A stretch of DNA of 64,000 nt, from NCBI RefSeq assembly GCF_900115865.1, contig NZ_FOXY01000007.1:181243-245242 (forward strand). The letters run 5' to 3'. The DNA comes from Donghicola eburneus (lineage in GTDB: Bacteria > Pseudomonadota > Alphaproteobacteria > Rhodobacterales > Rhodobacteraceae). The stretch's first letter is position 1, and each line of letters opens with the position of its first letter. A program made the translations under genes and the position numbers. The notes under the pieces are model-generated. The model had not been told where the DNA came from and did not search any database. It saw only the letters and a program-made list of their open reading frames with translations. Positions 38,347-48,482 of this stretch are shown in pieces.

Positions 38347-38976
38347 TTAACCCTCGCCCTCGGTCGAGGCGGGGGGGAGCCGACGCTGATCATTGACCGT
38401 CAAAACGCTGAGCGTTCCGGTCCAGAGTATGCGCGCCGGATGGTCGGTCAGGTTGGCCCATGCGTGAGGAACAGTGCCGCTATAGTGCAGGCTGTCCCCG
38501 GGACGCATGGTAAAGGTCTGACCGTCGAGGGACTGTTCGATCTGTCCCTCGAGAATATAAATGATCTCCTCGCCTTCATGGGACACGGTCTCGGACTGGT
38601 AGCCCGCCGGAACGTGCATGATGTAGGACGACATTTCCGACCCCGGGTAATCGTTGCTCAGGGCCTCATAGGTGATCGAGGACCCGGCCAGCGAAAACTG
38701 CTCGCGCTGTGCGGCGCGGCTGATCGCATCGGTCGGTTTGTGGGTTTTGATAAAATACTCCAGCCGCACGTCCAACCCTTCGGCCAGTTGCGCCAGAGTG
38801 CCAAGTGTCGGCACTGCCAGATCCCGTTCGATCTGGCTGACATAGCCGACCGAAACGCCCGCGGCCTCGCTGAGGCCCTGCAGGGTCATCCCCAGCCCTT
38901 TGCGCCGCTTTCGGATCAGCGCGCCAAGCTTTGGCCCTGTGGGTTTGTCCAGAATTGTGGGTGCGTCACTCTGCAT
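38347..38976 (-). CDS. XRE family regulator with C-terminal cupin domain
   Basis: A 209-residue regulator. Residues ~17-75 form a helix-turn-helix (LGALIRKRRKGLGMTLQGLSEAAGVSVGYVSQIERD). Residues ~110-195 form a small cupin (SHEGEEIIYILEGQIEQSLDG, MRPGDSLHYSGTVPHAW) that may bind a small ligand or metal. Its place just upstream of dppA on the same strand, 104 bases away, suggests it controls the importer. Two AT-rich dyads upstream of its own start are candidate operators. Confidence 0.9.
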   Translation of the reverse strand: MQSDAPTILDKPTGPKLGALIRKRRKGLGMTLQGLSEAAGVSVGYVSQIERDLAVPTLGTLAQLAEGLDVRLEYFIKTHKPTDAISRAAQREQFSLAGSSITYEALSNDYPGSEMSSYIMHVPAGYQSETVSHEGEEIIYILEGQIEQSLDGQTFTMRPGDSLHYSGTVPHAWANLTDHPARILWTGTLSVLTVNDQRRLPPASTEGEG

Positions 38977-39014
38977 GGTCGCGAGTATTTGACCACATGA
39001 TCAATAAAGACAAC

Positions 39015-39045
39015 AAAAATTTTTCCAGTGGTAAAAAATTTTTAC
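39015..39045. promoter_or_regulatory. Paired AT-rich palindromes upstream of the XRE-cupin gene
   Basis: AAAAATTTTT at 39015-39024 and a perfect 15-base dyad GTAAAAAATTTTTAC at 39031-39045 have centres about 18.5 bases apart, nearly two helical turns. They lie between the divergent XRE-cupin and DUF2520 genes and may be the autoregulatory operator. Confidence 0.45.
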
Positions 39046-39156
39046 TAAGTCCCTAGAGACGCGTGGAAATTGAGCGAAGTACCCTTTAATGCAAGGCTAG
39101 CGCGCCCTTGGGTCAAGCGCGAAGCATTCCCTTGCGTCAACCGGATTGGAGTCGAA

Positions 39157-39990
39157 ATGTTGCGAGTCAACGTCGTCGGAGCAGGCAAAGTGGCGCAGAC
39201 TTTGATGCTCTTGTTTCAAAAGTCCGATCGCATTCGGGTTCAGTCGGTTTACAGCCGGTCGCCCGAGTCCGCCGATGGCGCGGTAGGGCTTGCGGGGGTA
39301 GGGCAGGCTGTTACGCGGCTGTCGGACATGGAGCCTGCGGACCTATGGTTGCTGACTGTGCCGGATGATCAGATCACCGCTGCGGCAGAAGCGCTGGTGG
39401 ACTCGGGCGCGGAGCCGTCTGTTGTGATCCACTGCAGCGGCTTCTTTTCATCTCAGGCTCTGGCCCCACTCGCACAGGCTGGTTGGCAGGTGGCAAGCTG
39501 TCATCCCGTCCTGAGTTTTGCGGATCCCCAAACGGCACGCGATCAGTTCACAGGAACCTATTGCGCCGTCGAAGGAGATGCCGCAGCGGTGGCGCTCATC
39601 TCGGACCTGATCGTGCAAGTCGGGGGGCAACCGTTCCCCGTAAGTGCAGACAAAAAGGCGCTCTACCACGCGGCGGCGGTATTCTCGAACAACTTTGCGG
39701 TGGTGCTGCAGGCCATCGCGGCAGAGGCGTGGTCAGAGGCGGGGGTGCCGGATGTGGTGGCAGCGGCGCTCGGGGACAAACTCCTCACTGGGGCGGCTGC
39801 AAATGTGGCACGGCTTGGGCCCGTTGCGGCGCTGACAGGACCGGCGGCGCGAGGGGATCAGGATGTCTTGACCCGCCAAGGCGCAGAGGTGTCAGCGTGG
39901 CATCCCGAAGCCGGAGAGGTGTATCGCGCCATGAGCCACCTGGCTGGCCGGCTCAAGGCCTCGGGTAAAACTCTGCCCGACGACGACTAA
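39157..39990 (+). CDS. Rossmann-like and DUF2520 domain protein
   Basis: A 277-residue protein. VNVVGAGKVAQTLMLLF at the N-terminus is a Rossmann NAD(P)-binding loop. The stretches LWLLTVPDDQITAAAEAL, VVIHCSGFFSS and SCHPVLSFADP resemble ketopantoate- or pyrroline-5-carboxylate-reductase-like enzymes. The helical DUF2520 domain begins at KKALYHAAAVFSNNF (about residue 167). The reaction is unknown. The ATG at 39157 follows GGAG; the frame extends upstream but without domain content. Confidence 0.85.
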   Translation: MLRVNVVGAGKVAQTLMLLFQKSDRIRVQSVYSRSPESADGAVGLAGVGQAVTRLSDMEPADLWLLTVPDDQITAAAEALVDSGAEPSVVIHCSGFFSSQALAPLAQAGWQVASCHPVLSFADPQTARDQFTGTYCAVEGDAAAVALISDLIVQVGGQPFPVSADKKALYHAAAVFSNNFAVVLQAIAAEAWSEAGVPDVVAAALGDKLLTGAAANVARLGPVAALTGPAARGDQDVLTRQGAEVSAWHPEAGEVYRAMSHLAGRLKASGKTLPDDD

Positions 39991-39994
39991 AGGA

Positions 39995-41638
39995 TCACGC
40001 GTTCGCCGCCAGATAGGCTTGGATCTGCGCCGCCATCTCTGGCGACAGGTTATTCAGATCCAATTCGCCGGAACTCTCACGCAAAGTGAACTGATTCAGC
40101 ACAGCCTGCACTTGCCGCATCGCGTCTTGCATGGTCTGCGCGGATTGCGCCATGGTTTCCGCCTGCTGTGTGTTTTGGAGTGTCGTGCTCGTCAGTTCGC
40201 CCAAAGCCGTGCTGATCTGCGACGTGCCGCGTGATTGCTCTTGGCTGGACTGTTCGATGCGCTGGGTTTCTGCCTCAATCTTCGCGATCGTCTCGGCGAT
40301 GGTCACGAAAGAGGTCTCGGTGTCTGCGGCCAGCTCCGCGCCGTGAGAGACACGCTTGGTTGAGTCAGCGATCAGGTCCGAGGTTTCCTGTGCCGCTTTG
40401 GCCGACCGTCCGGCCAGATTGCGGACTTCCTGAGCCACAACAGCAAAGCCGCGACCGTGTTGCCCGGCGCGTGCGGCCTCAACCGCTGCGTTCAGGGCCA
40501 AGAGGTTTGTCTGGAAGGCAATGTCGTCAATTGCCTTGATGATGCGGCTGATATCGCCCGAGGACTTCTGGATATCCTCCATCGCGGTTACCATTTGGGT
40601 GACTTTGTCTTTGCCGCCTGTGACGATAGACATGGCGTCGCGCACCAGCCCGCTGGACCCACGGGTCGCTTCGGCGTTGGCTTGGACCATGGCGTCGGTC
40701 TCTTCGACACTGGCTGCAATCCGTTCGACGTTTTCGGACTGCTGGGATGAGATGCGGTTCAAATCTTGGGCTGTTTCTGTCACATCCGTGATCCCGCCTG
40801 TCATCTGTTCGACCTGCGTGTTCAGGTTGCTCACCTTCGCATTCAGCCCGTCAAACGCCTTGGCGAATTCGGAGATAATCGACTGATAGACGCCTTGATG
40901 CGTCGCTGCATTCACGTCAATCGCGAGGTTGCCGTTGGTCATGGCTTCGGTCAGGCGCGAGATTTCTTGGGAGACGTCGACAAGGCTCTGCCGTGCTTGG
41001 GCGATCGCCTCTGCGATCTGGGCCCCATCGCCTTGCAGGTCCGGGATCGCCACATTGGTGTCCCCTGCGGCCAATGCCTTCATTGTGCTGATGATGGTGT
41101 CCTTGATCGCGATGTGATGGCCGATCATGTGGTTCACGCTGTCCGCGACCTTGGCGTAGGTTTGATCCAGCGAGGCGCTGTCGACGCGTGCACCAAAGTT
41201 GCCGTCCGCCTGGGCCTTGGCCATCCCAGCGACTCCGCTGATCAAGGTCTCGACTTGCTTTTGCGCGTGGAGAGTCGCGGTCATGTCGACCCATTCGACG
41301 AACACACATTGCAGGTTGCCCTCGGCATCGTGCCTGGGCGTTGCGGTGAAGTGCAGGGTCTGACCTCCTAGGACAAAGCCGGCTTTGTGGGGCTCGGTCA
41401 TGCCGTCGATCAAGGCACGCTGCTTGGACGGGGTCTTGTGAAACTGATCAATGGACTGACCGATCACATTGTCTACGCGAAAATGTGGCAGGTCCTGCTG
41501 GATTGCGCTTTCAAGATCGCTGAAAAGCGCGAGCGCCGCCTTGTTCACGAATTTCACCGTCATGTCAGAGTGCGCAATCATGATCGGGTTCGACAGAATG
41601 TCCAGCGCCATGCAGGTTTCAGGATGCAAGTCAGCCAT
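39995..41638 (-). CDS. Soluble methyl-accepting chemotaxis protein with PAS domain
   Basis: A 547-residue cytoplasmic chemoreceptor; no transmembrane segment is seen. Residues ~10-120 form a PAS fold ([22 protein letters not shown] to [10 protein letters not shown]). Two HAMP-like linker regions follow (~130-275). The MCP signalling domain carries the hairpin-tip core [24 protein letters not shown] with [18 protein letters not shown]-terminal tail [17 protein letters not shown] follows. It may sense a cytoplasmic signal such as redox state or a metabolite. It stands alone, convergent with the DUF2520 gene. Confidence 0.93.
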   Translation of the reverse strand: MADLHPETCMALDILSNPIMIAHSDMTVKFVNKAALALFSDLESAIQQDLPHFRVDNVIGQSIDQFHKTPSKQRALIDGMTEPHKAGFVLGGQTLHFTATPRHDAEGNLQCVFVEWVDMTATLHAQKQVETLISGVAGMAKAQADGNFGARVDSASLDQTYAKVADSVNHMIGHHIAIKDTIISTMKALAAGDTNVAIPDLQGDGAQIAEAIAQARQSLVDVSQEISRLTEAMTNGNLAIDVNAATHQGVYQSIISEFAKAFDGLNAKVSNLNTQVEQMTGGITDVTETAQDLNRISSQQSENVERIAASVEETDAMVQANAEATRGSSGLVRDAMSIVTGGKDKVTQMVTAMEDIQKSSGDISRIIKAIDDIAFQTNLLALNAAVEAARAGQHGRGFAVVAQEVRNLAGRSAKAAQETSDLIADSTKRVSHGAELAADTETSFVTIAETIAKIEAETQRIEQSSQEQSRGTSQISTALGELTSTTLQNTQQAETMAQSAQTMQDAMRQVQAVLNQFTLRESSGELDLNNLSPEMAAQIQAYLAANA

Positions 41639-41769
41639 GGGTCGCCTCTCGGGGTTTCAATGCGGTCCCTAAGAAAAACGGCGTGATTTCAATGTGATTA
41701 GGGTATCTTTGGGTGGACGGTGGCAGCAATTGTCATGCGGAACCGGCGCAGGAGATAAAACCCATATCT

Positions 41770-41786
41770 CAGAATAAGTTATTCTG
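41770..41786. repeat. Perfect 8-bp palindrome downstream of the erythritol importer
   Basis: CAGAATAA-G-TTATTCTG, between the chemoreceptor and the importer's binding protein. It could be an operator for the chemoreceptor, which starts 130 bases to the left. It shares the core AATAAGTTAT with sequence at 46411-46420 upstream of the importer operon. Confidence 0.4.
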
Positions 41787-41831
41787 CCGCGCATGTTTCC
41801 CCGCGCTGTGGCGCACCATGTTTTGCCAACG

Positions 41832-41858
41832 AAAAAAGGGGCGCACGAGGCGCCCCTT
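41832..41858 (-). terminator. Intrinsic terminator of the erythritol importer operon
   Basis: On the minus strand GGGGCGC/GCGCCCC with a 5-base loop is followed by six T residues, about 25 bases after the binding-protein stop. Confidence 0.88.
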
Positions 41859-41881
41859 CGATCAGAACCTGTTCGAAAGAC

Positions 41882-42829
41882 TTATTCGGACAGAACGAAC
41901 GGTGCGGAGTATTTGTCCGCGTTGTCCGCGTTGATGATCATGCAGTCGAACAGCTGCTTCTCTTCTGCAACCTTCAGCTCGCCGGTTTTGATGAAGTGGT
42001 CTGCCTGGCGCACTGCTTCTTCCGAGAAGACAGCAACGGGCTGCAGAACGGTGTAGGCCATTTCGCCTGCTTTCACTGCTTCGACTGCGTCGGGCGAGCC
42101 ATCAAAGCCGCCGATGGTCATGCCTTCCAGCTTGCCCGCTTCTTTCAGTGCGGCGATTGCACCCAGCGCCATCTCGTCGTTACCCGAGATTACAGCGTTG
42201 ATGTCCGAATTTGCCTGCAGCATCGACTGCATCTTGTTGTAGCCTTTGGTGCGGTCCCAGTCGGCCACTTCCATCGCCACTTTTTCCAGATCGGGGTACT
42301 GGGTCAAAACGGTTTCGTAGCCGTTCGAACGGGTCTGTGCGTTGTTGTCCGAAGGGGCGCCAAACAGTTCCACGTACTTGCCTTCGTCGCCAACGACTTC
42401 AACCCACTGCAGAGCACCAAGAGCCGCGCCCTGTGCGTTGTTCGACACCAGCTGCGCTTTGGCCAGACCCGACTGGTTGATCTCTGCGTTCACGAGGAAC
42501 ACGGGGATGCCTGCATCCACAGCCTTCTTCACCGCACCGATCGAGCCGTCCGCGTTCGCGGGGTCAAGGATGATCGCTTTGGCTTGGTTGGTGATCGCAG
42601 TGTCGATCAGGGTGCTTTCGGTGTTGGTGTCGCCCTTGTGTGCGCCAACGGTGGTTTCGTAGCCAAGCTCTTCGGCGGTTGCCTTGGCGACGGCACCTTC
42701 GGTGAACCAGTAGGGGTTCGAGGGGTCGTTTACGATGATGGTCATCAGGCCGTCTGCCCAGGCGCCCGACGCCATCAGGGGTGCGGCTGCAACTGCTGCG
42801 AGCAGGATCTGCTTACCTTTGGTGAACAT
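41882..42829 (-). CDS. eryG: Erythritol/sugar ABC transporter substrate-binding protein
   Basis: A 315-residue periplasmic protein of the ribose-binding (type I, peripla_BP_4) group. It has a signal peptide (KQILLAAVAAAPLMASGAWA), then MTIIVNDPSNPYWFTEGAVAKATAEELGYE and the ligand-pocket segment AIILDPANADGSIGAVKKAV. Erythritol specificity is inferred from its location next to eryABC and from the eryEFG arrangement known in rhizobia. It is the last gene of the minus-strand importer operon, preceded by a gap with a stem-loop. Confidence 0.85.
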   Translation of the reverse strand: MFTKGKQILLAAVAAAPLMASGAWADGLMTIIVNDPSNPYWFTEGAVAKATAEELGYETTVGAHKGDTNTESTLIDTAITNQAKAIILDPANADGSIGAVKKAVDAGIPVFLVNAEINQSGLAKAQLVSNNAQGAALGALQWVEVVGDEGKYVELFGAPSDNNAQTRSNGYETVLTQYPDLEKVAMEVADWDRTKGYNKMQSMLQANSDINAVISGNDEMALGAIAALKEAGKLEGMTIGGFDGSPDAVEAVKAGEMAYTVLQPVAVFSEEAVRQADHFIKTGELKVAEEKQLFDCMIINADNADKYSAPFVLSE

Positions 42830-42890
42830 GGTGGTCTCTCCCTTTGGATTTGGTTGTTTGAAACTGTGCCGGGTGGGCCGGCGGGTATCT

Positions 42891-42929
42891 CGCAGGGGGC
42901 GGCTCCTCCTTTGGCCGGGTGCCCCTGCG
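42891..42929. repeat. Stem-loop between permease and binding-protein genes
   Basis: CGCAGGGG (42891-42898) and CCCCTGCG (42922-42929) form a perfect 8-bp stem around a 23-base loop rich in C and G. There is no T-run. It lies in the 106-base gap of the importer operon and may act as an RNA processing or stability element that separates eryG levels from eryEF. Confidence 0.45.
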
Positions 42930-42935
42930 CAGAAT

Positions 42936-43988
42936 TCAGGATTTCTTTGGCTTGGCTTTGTACTGGATGCTGTTCAGCAGCACGGCCAGAACGATCACGG
43001 CGCCGGTGAAAACGGTCTGCCAGTAAGCACTTACCCCGATGATAACGAGGCCGTCAGACAGGAAGCCGATAACAAAGGCACCCAACATGGTACCGCGAAT
43101 TGTGCCGCGGCCACCCGTCAGGGCTGCGCCGCCAATCACAACGGCTGCGATCGCCGTCAATTCGTAGGTGGTGCCTGCGGTCGGACCCGCCGAAGTCAGC
43201 TGCGACGACAGAACCAGTCCTGCAATCGCCGCACAAACGCCGGACATCATGTAAACGGCGATCTGCACACGCTTGACCGGGACGCCGGACAGTTCAGCAG
43301 CGCGGGCGTTGCCACCAGACGCATAGAGCCAGCGGCCAAAGGACGAGCGTGACAGCATCAGGCCGACCGAGATCGCCAGGACAGCCAGAATGATTACGCC
43401 GATCGGCACATTGGCGATGCGGTTAAAGCCGAGCCAGTCAAAGCCGGTGTTGCCGAGTTCAGGCTTGCCCGCCAGATTGTTGAAGGTCAGGCCGTTGGTC
43501 ATCAAGAGCGCAACGCCGCGCGCCACGTACATCACACCAAGGGTCGCAACAAAGGCAGGGACCTTGAAGTAGGCGATCAGCACGCCGTTGACCGCGCCGA
43601 CAATGGCCCCGAGGACGAGCGTCAGCAGGACGACAGCCCAGACCGGCGGGTACAGAATGACGCCTGCGGCCTCGATTGTGACGCCCTGCATGAGCCAGCC
43701 TGCGACCACGCCGCAAAGGCCGAGAGTCGAGCCGACCGACAGGTCGATCCCGCCATTCAGGATCACCAGCAGCATACCGATGGCCAAGAAGCCAAAGATG
43801 GCCACGTGGCTGGACATGGTCAGGAAGTTGCTGACCGAGAAGTAGAAGGGCGACAGGATCGAGAAGATCACGATAATCGCGATCAAGGCAAAGAAGGCGC
43901 GGCCTTCGAGCAGCAAGCGACCAAGGTCAAAGCCTTCGCCGAACAGACCCGAGCGCGAGGTTTTCGAAGATGAACTGAGTGCAGACAT
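42936..43988 (-). CDS. eryF: Erythritol/sugar ABC transporter permease
   Basis: A 350-residue RbsC-type inner-membrane permease with about nine to ten helices. Signatures are ILNGGIDLSVGSTLGLCGVVAGWLM, YFKVPAFVATLGVMYVARGVALL, GNARAAELSGVPVKRVQIAVYMMSG (EAA-like) and AIAAVVIGGAALTGGRGTIRGTMLGAFVIGFL. It would form a homodimeric channel with the ATPase encoded 21 bases upstream. Confidence 0.88.
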   Translation of the reverse strand: MSALSSSSKTSRSGLFGEGFDLGRLLLEGRAFFALIAIIVIFSILSPFYFSVSNFLTMSSHVAIFGFLAIGMLLVILNGGIDLSVGSTLGLCGVVAGWLMQGVTIEAAGVILYPPVWAVVLLTLVLGAIVGAVNGVLIAYFKVPAFVATLGVMYVARGVALLMTNGLTFNNLAGKPELGNTGFDWLGFNRIANVPIGVIILAVLAISVGLMLSRSSFGRWLYASGGNARAAELSGVPVKRVQIAVYMMSGVCAAIAGLVLSSQLTSAGPTAGTTYELTAIAAVVIGGAALTGGRGTIRGTMLGAFVIGFLSDGLVIIGVSAYWQTVFTGAVIVLAVLLNSIQYKAKPKKS

Positions 43989-44009
43989 GATCTGGGAACT
44001 CCGTATGGA

Positions 44010-45547
<1,538 letters not shown>

Positions 45548-45551
<4 letters not shown>

Positions 45552-46201
45552 TGGACCGACAGCTCCACCGGCGTGACCAGCCAATTCTTGGCGCTGAGCA
45601 TGGTGAACACGCCCGTGACCTCGATGGTTTTGCCGGTCAGGTTTTCGCGGTCCAGATCTGCCAGAACCTCGGCCTTCATGGCGTTGTTAATGCCCGAGCC
45701 TGCGTTCTGGTATTCAATCTGGTTGGTGAAGTCGCCGAACGAAATGGTGCCCATCGCGTCGCGTAATTCGGTGCCGTTGACGGCAGGGCCGGTCTGGACG
45801 CGGACCTTAGCGTCTTCCATCCCCTCGATCGCGACGTAGAAAGTGCCAGATTTGCCTTCGCCCACAACGCCAGTAAAGGTCACGGGCATCACGGGGGCGA
45901 TCCCTGCCATCACGCCGTATTTCTCGCCTGCGGCTTTCTTGTCGGCGACCGCCTCGTCGAACAAGGTCTTGGCGTCGACAGCACGTTCCTGAACGAACGC
46001 GCGCACTTCTGGGAACGTCTCTGCCCCAAATTGTTCGGGCGAGAAGCCCTGCTGGCGCACATCCTGTTCAGATCCTATGCGTACAACGGTGGTGTCGATG
46101 GCCATTGCGGCGACGACGGCCAGACAGATCGCGCCAAAGATGATCGCAGGGCGTTTGCTATTCTGGGCAATCTGATGCTGGGTCTCGGACTGGTAACTCA
46201 T
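45548..46201 (-). CDS. DUF2291 family membrane-anchored protein
   Basis: A 217-residue protein with one N-terminal transmembrane helix (RPAIIFGAICLAVVAAMAID) and an extracytoplasmic domain containing PVTFTGVVGEGKSG, GPAVNGTELRDAMGTISFGDFTNQIEYQN and a final OB-like stretch. DUF2291 proteins accompany sugar ABC importers, including rhizobial erythritol loci. The role is unknown; an accessory or lid function is guessed. First gene of the minus-strand operon, diverging from eryA. Confidence 0.85.
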
Positions 46202-46818
46202 ATCGGTCTGACCTTTCCTGTGACTGAAAGACGACGTGCGGCGACGGGGAACATGGAAAGGGTCATGCTTGCTGAAAGCAAATCAGACGGGACGTATCCC
46301 GGATTGAACGGGCGTTCTGGCGCATACTCTTTTCCTCCCTCTGCCGGAACATCCGCACCCTCCACTGTGCATCTGGACCTTCCGGGTCACCGACCGCAGT
46401 CGATGATATAAATAAGTTATAAACCACAAATATTGCGGTAGCTCTCTCATGGTCGAACGCTTTTGGTCAAGGCCGTTCAAAAGATCGTGCACCTATCAGT
46501 AGGGTGCCTATCGTTTGATTCTCGTCAGATTCGCGATGCTGATGTGGCATCAATTCGTCTAACGATCCCTTAATTTAAGGGGAATATTCGGCCTCTTCCT
46601 ATTCGAAGAGAGCGAGGCGCTGTGCCCCGTGTGTCGATAACTGTACATGAAATTTTTTACGACGAAAGAAAAAAATTACATGTACAGCGCCGAATGTTTG
46701 CGTTATGTCTGTGATATGAAGAGCGCACCTATGGGGGTGCATAGGAACTTTGCGCGTTGTTGATGGCGTTTGTGGTCAGGGGAGTGACCAGCCTGTCCGA
46801 CGCGAAAGGGAGGATAAT
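46202..46818. promoter_or_regulatory. Divergent regulatory region between the importer operon and eryABC
   Basis: About 600 bases with no gene. Going left to right it holds TATAA-ATAAG-TTATA (46407-46421), a perfect dyad CCCTTAA-T-TTAAGGG (46567-46581), and the long inverted repeat at 46641-46687. A short leader frame follows at 46819. The size and density of dyads suggest binding sites for EryD, the DeoR-type regulator and a global regulator. EryD is the known erythritol-responsive repressor in Brucella. Confidence 0.55.
46641..46687. repeat. Long inverted repeat upstream of eryA
   Basis: CTGTACATGAAATTTTTT (46641-46658) and AAAAAATTACATGTACAG (46670-46687) are complementary over 18 bases with one mismatch, separated by 11 bases. 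Each arm starts with the self-palindromic TGTACA. It may be a double operator or an RNA hairpin with an AT-rich inner stem. Confidence 0.75.
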
Positions 46819-46851
46819 ATGAACGGGTACGACACGAGGGTGCGGCCATGA
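46819..46851 (+). CDS. Ten-codon leader peptide overlapping the eryA start
   Basis: The frame MNGYDTRVRP begins at an ATG preceded by the strong site GGGAGGATAAT. Its TGA stop overlaps the eryA ATG (ATGA). The eryA start itself has no comparable ribosome site, so eryA is probably translated by re-initiation after this leader. The peptide contains no run of a single regulatory amino acid, so classic attenuation is not obvious. Confidence 0.55.
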   Translation: MNGYDTRVRP

Positions 46852-48482
46852 CCGATATCATTATCGGCATCGACGCGGGCACTTCGGTGATCAAGGCGGT
46901 GGCCTTTGACCTGCGTGGCCGCCAGCTGGGGACGAGTTCTGTCCTGAACCACTATCTTAGTGGTGCTGACGGGTCTGCGTGCCAATCACTGGATCAGACG
47001 TGGACCGACTGCGCAACGGCTTTGCGCGGGCTCGGCGAAAAGATACCGGATTTAGCGGCGCGGACGGCGGCTGTGGCTGTTACAGCTCAGGGGGACGGCA
47101 CTTGGTTGGTTGGCGCGAGCAATCGCCCTGTGTCGAACGCTTGGCTCTGGCTGGATGCCCGCGCGGCTCCGACAGTGCAAGACCTGGCAGCAGGCGAACT
47201 GAACCGTGCGCGGTTCGAGGCGACAGGCACTGGTTTGAATACGTGTCAGCAAGGCACGCAGATGGCCCACATGGACCGCTACGCGCCGCAACTGCTGGAT
47301 GGCGCCGAGGTCGCGCTGCACTGCAAGGATTGGCTCTACCTGTGTCTAACGGGGGAACGGGCGACCGACCCGTCCGAGGCCAGCTTTACCTTTGGCAACT
47401 TCCGCACCCGTCAATACGATGACTTGGTGATCGAGGCTTTGGGCCTAACCCATCGCCGCCACTTGCTGCCACAGATCATTGACGGTACGCAGATCACCCA
47501 TCCGTTGTCCGCCGAAGCGGCTGCACAAACCGGCCTGCTGGCCGGAACGCCTGTGTCGCTCGGGTACGTGGACATGGTGATGACGGCGCTTGGGGCAGGG
47601 GTCCACACCGGAACCGCTGGCGCGGCGTGTTCGACCATCGGTTCGACCGGCGTGCATATGCAGGCGAAACGGTCCGGCGATGTGCACCTGAATGCCGAAG
47701 GCACCGGCTATGTCATTGCCCTGCCTGTGCCCGACGTGGTCACGCAGGTGCAGACCAATATGGCGGCGACACTGAATATCGACTGGGCCCTGCGTTTGGC
47801 CGCGGACTTGATGAGCGATGCCGGCAAGCCTGTAGATTACTCGGATCTGGTCGGCCGGATCGAAGGCTGGGTCAGCCGCGCCAAGCCCGGCGCGATCATG
47901 TACCACCCCTATATCTCTGAGGCAGGCGAGCGCGGGCCGTTCGTGAACGCCAACGCCCGTGCAGGTTTCACCGGCCTCGCAGCCCATCACCGTTTCCCCG
48001 ATATGCTGCGCGCCGTGATCGAGGGGCTCGGGATGGCAGCGCGCGATTGTTACACCGCGATGGACGCCGATCCCACCGAACTCAGAATCACGGGCGGCGC
48101 GGCACGATCGAATGCCCTGCGCCAAATTCTGGCCTCTTGCATCAAGGCCCCGGTGCGGGTGTCCCAGCGCGAAGAGGCAGGTGCCGCAGGCTGTGCGATG
48201 ATGGCTGCGGTTGCCATCGGCGCCTATGACACGATGGACGACTGCGTCGCGGAATGGGTGACGCCATTGCTTGGGCAGGCTGAACAGCCCGATCCCGAAC
48301 TGTCCCGAATTTATGATCAGGTCTTCCCTGCCTATGTCTCTGCCCGTCAGAGCCTGCGGCCCGTGTGGGACACCCTACAGGGCGACCCTCGTGCGCCTTG
48401 GGTGAACGCGACCGATCCCAAAGATGAACACACTGAAATGACTTTGGACGCGACTCTCGTGTCCGAAAGGAGCGAGCCATGA
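46848..48482 (+). CDS. eryA: Erythritol kinase
   Basis: A 544-residue FGGY-family kinase that phosphorylates erythritol to D-erythritol 1-phosphate with ATP. The N-terminal IIIGIDAGTSVIKAVAFDLRGRQ is the first ATP-binding motif. GYVDMVMTALGAGVHTGTAG and IGSTGVHM form the middle of the actin-like fold, and LRITGGAARSNALRQILAS is the family's C-terminal phosphate motif. A ~50-residue C-terminal extension follows. Assignment to erythritol rests on the eryABC order. It overlaps both the leader peptide and eryB by four bases. Confidence 0.9.
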   Translation: MTDIIIGIDAGTSVIKAVAFDLRGRQLGTSSVLNHYLSGADGSACQSLDQTWTDCATALRGLGEKIPDLAARTAAVAVTAQGDGTWLVGASNRPVSNAWLWLDARAAPTVQDLAAGELNRARFEATGTGLNTCQQGTQMAHMDRYAPQLLDGAEVALHCKDWLYLCLTGERATDPSEASFTFGNFRTRQYDDLVIEALGLTHRRHLLPQIIDGTQITHPLSAEAAAQTGLLAGTPVSLGYVDMVMTALGAGVHTGTAGAACSTIGSTGVHMQAKRSGDVHLNAEGTGYVIALPVPDVVTQVQTNMAATLNIDWALRLAADLMSDAGKPVDYSDLVGRIEGWVSRAKPGAIMYHPYISEAGERGPFVNANARAGFTGLAAHHRFPDMLRAVIEGLGMAARDCYTAMDADPTELRITGGAARSNALRQILASCIKAPVRVSQREEAGAAGCAMMAAVAIGAYDTMDDCVAEWVTPLLGQAEQPDPELSRIYDQVFPAYVSARQSLRPVWDTLQGDPRAPWVNATDPKDEHTEMTLDATLVSERSEP

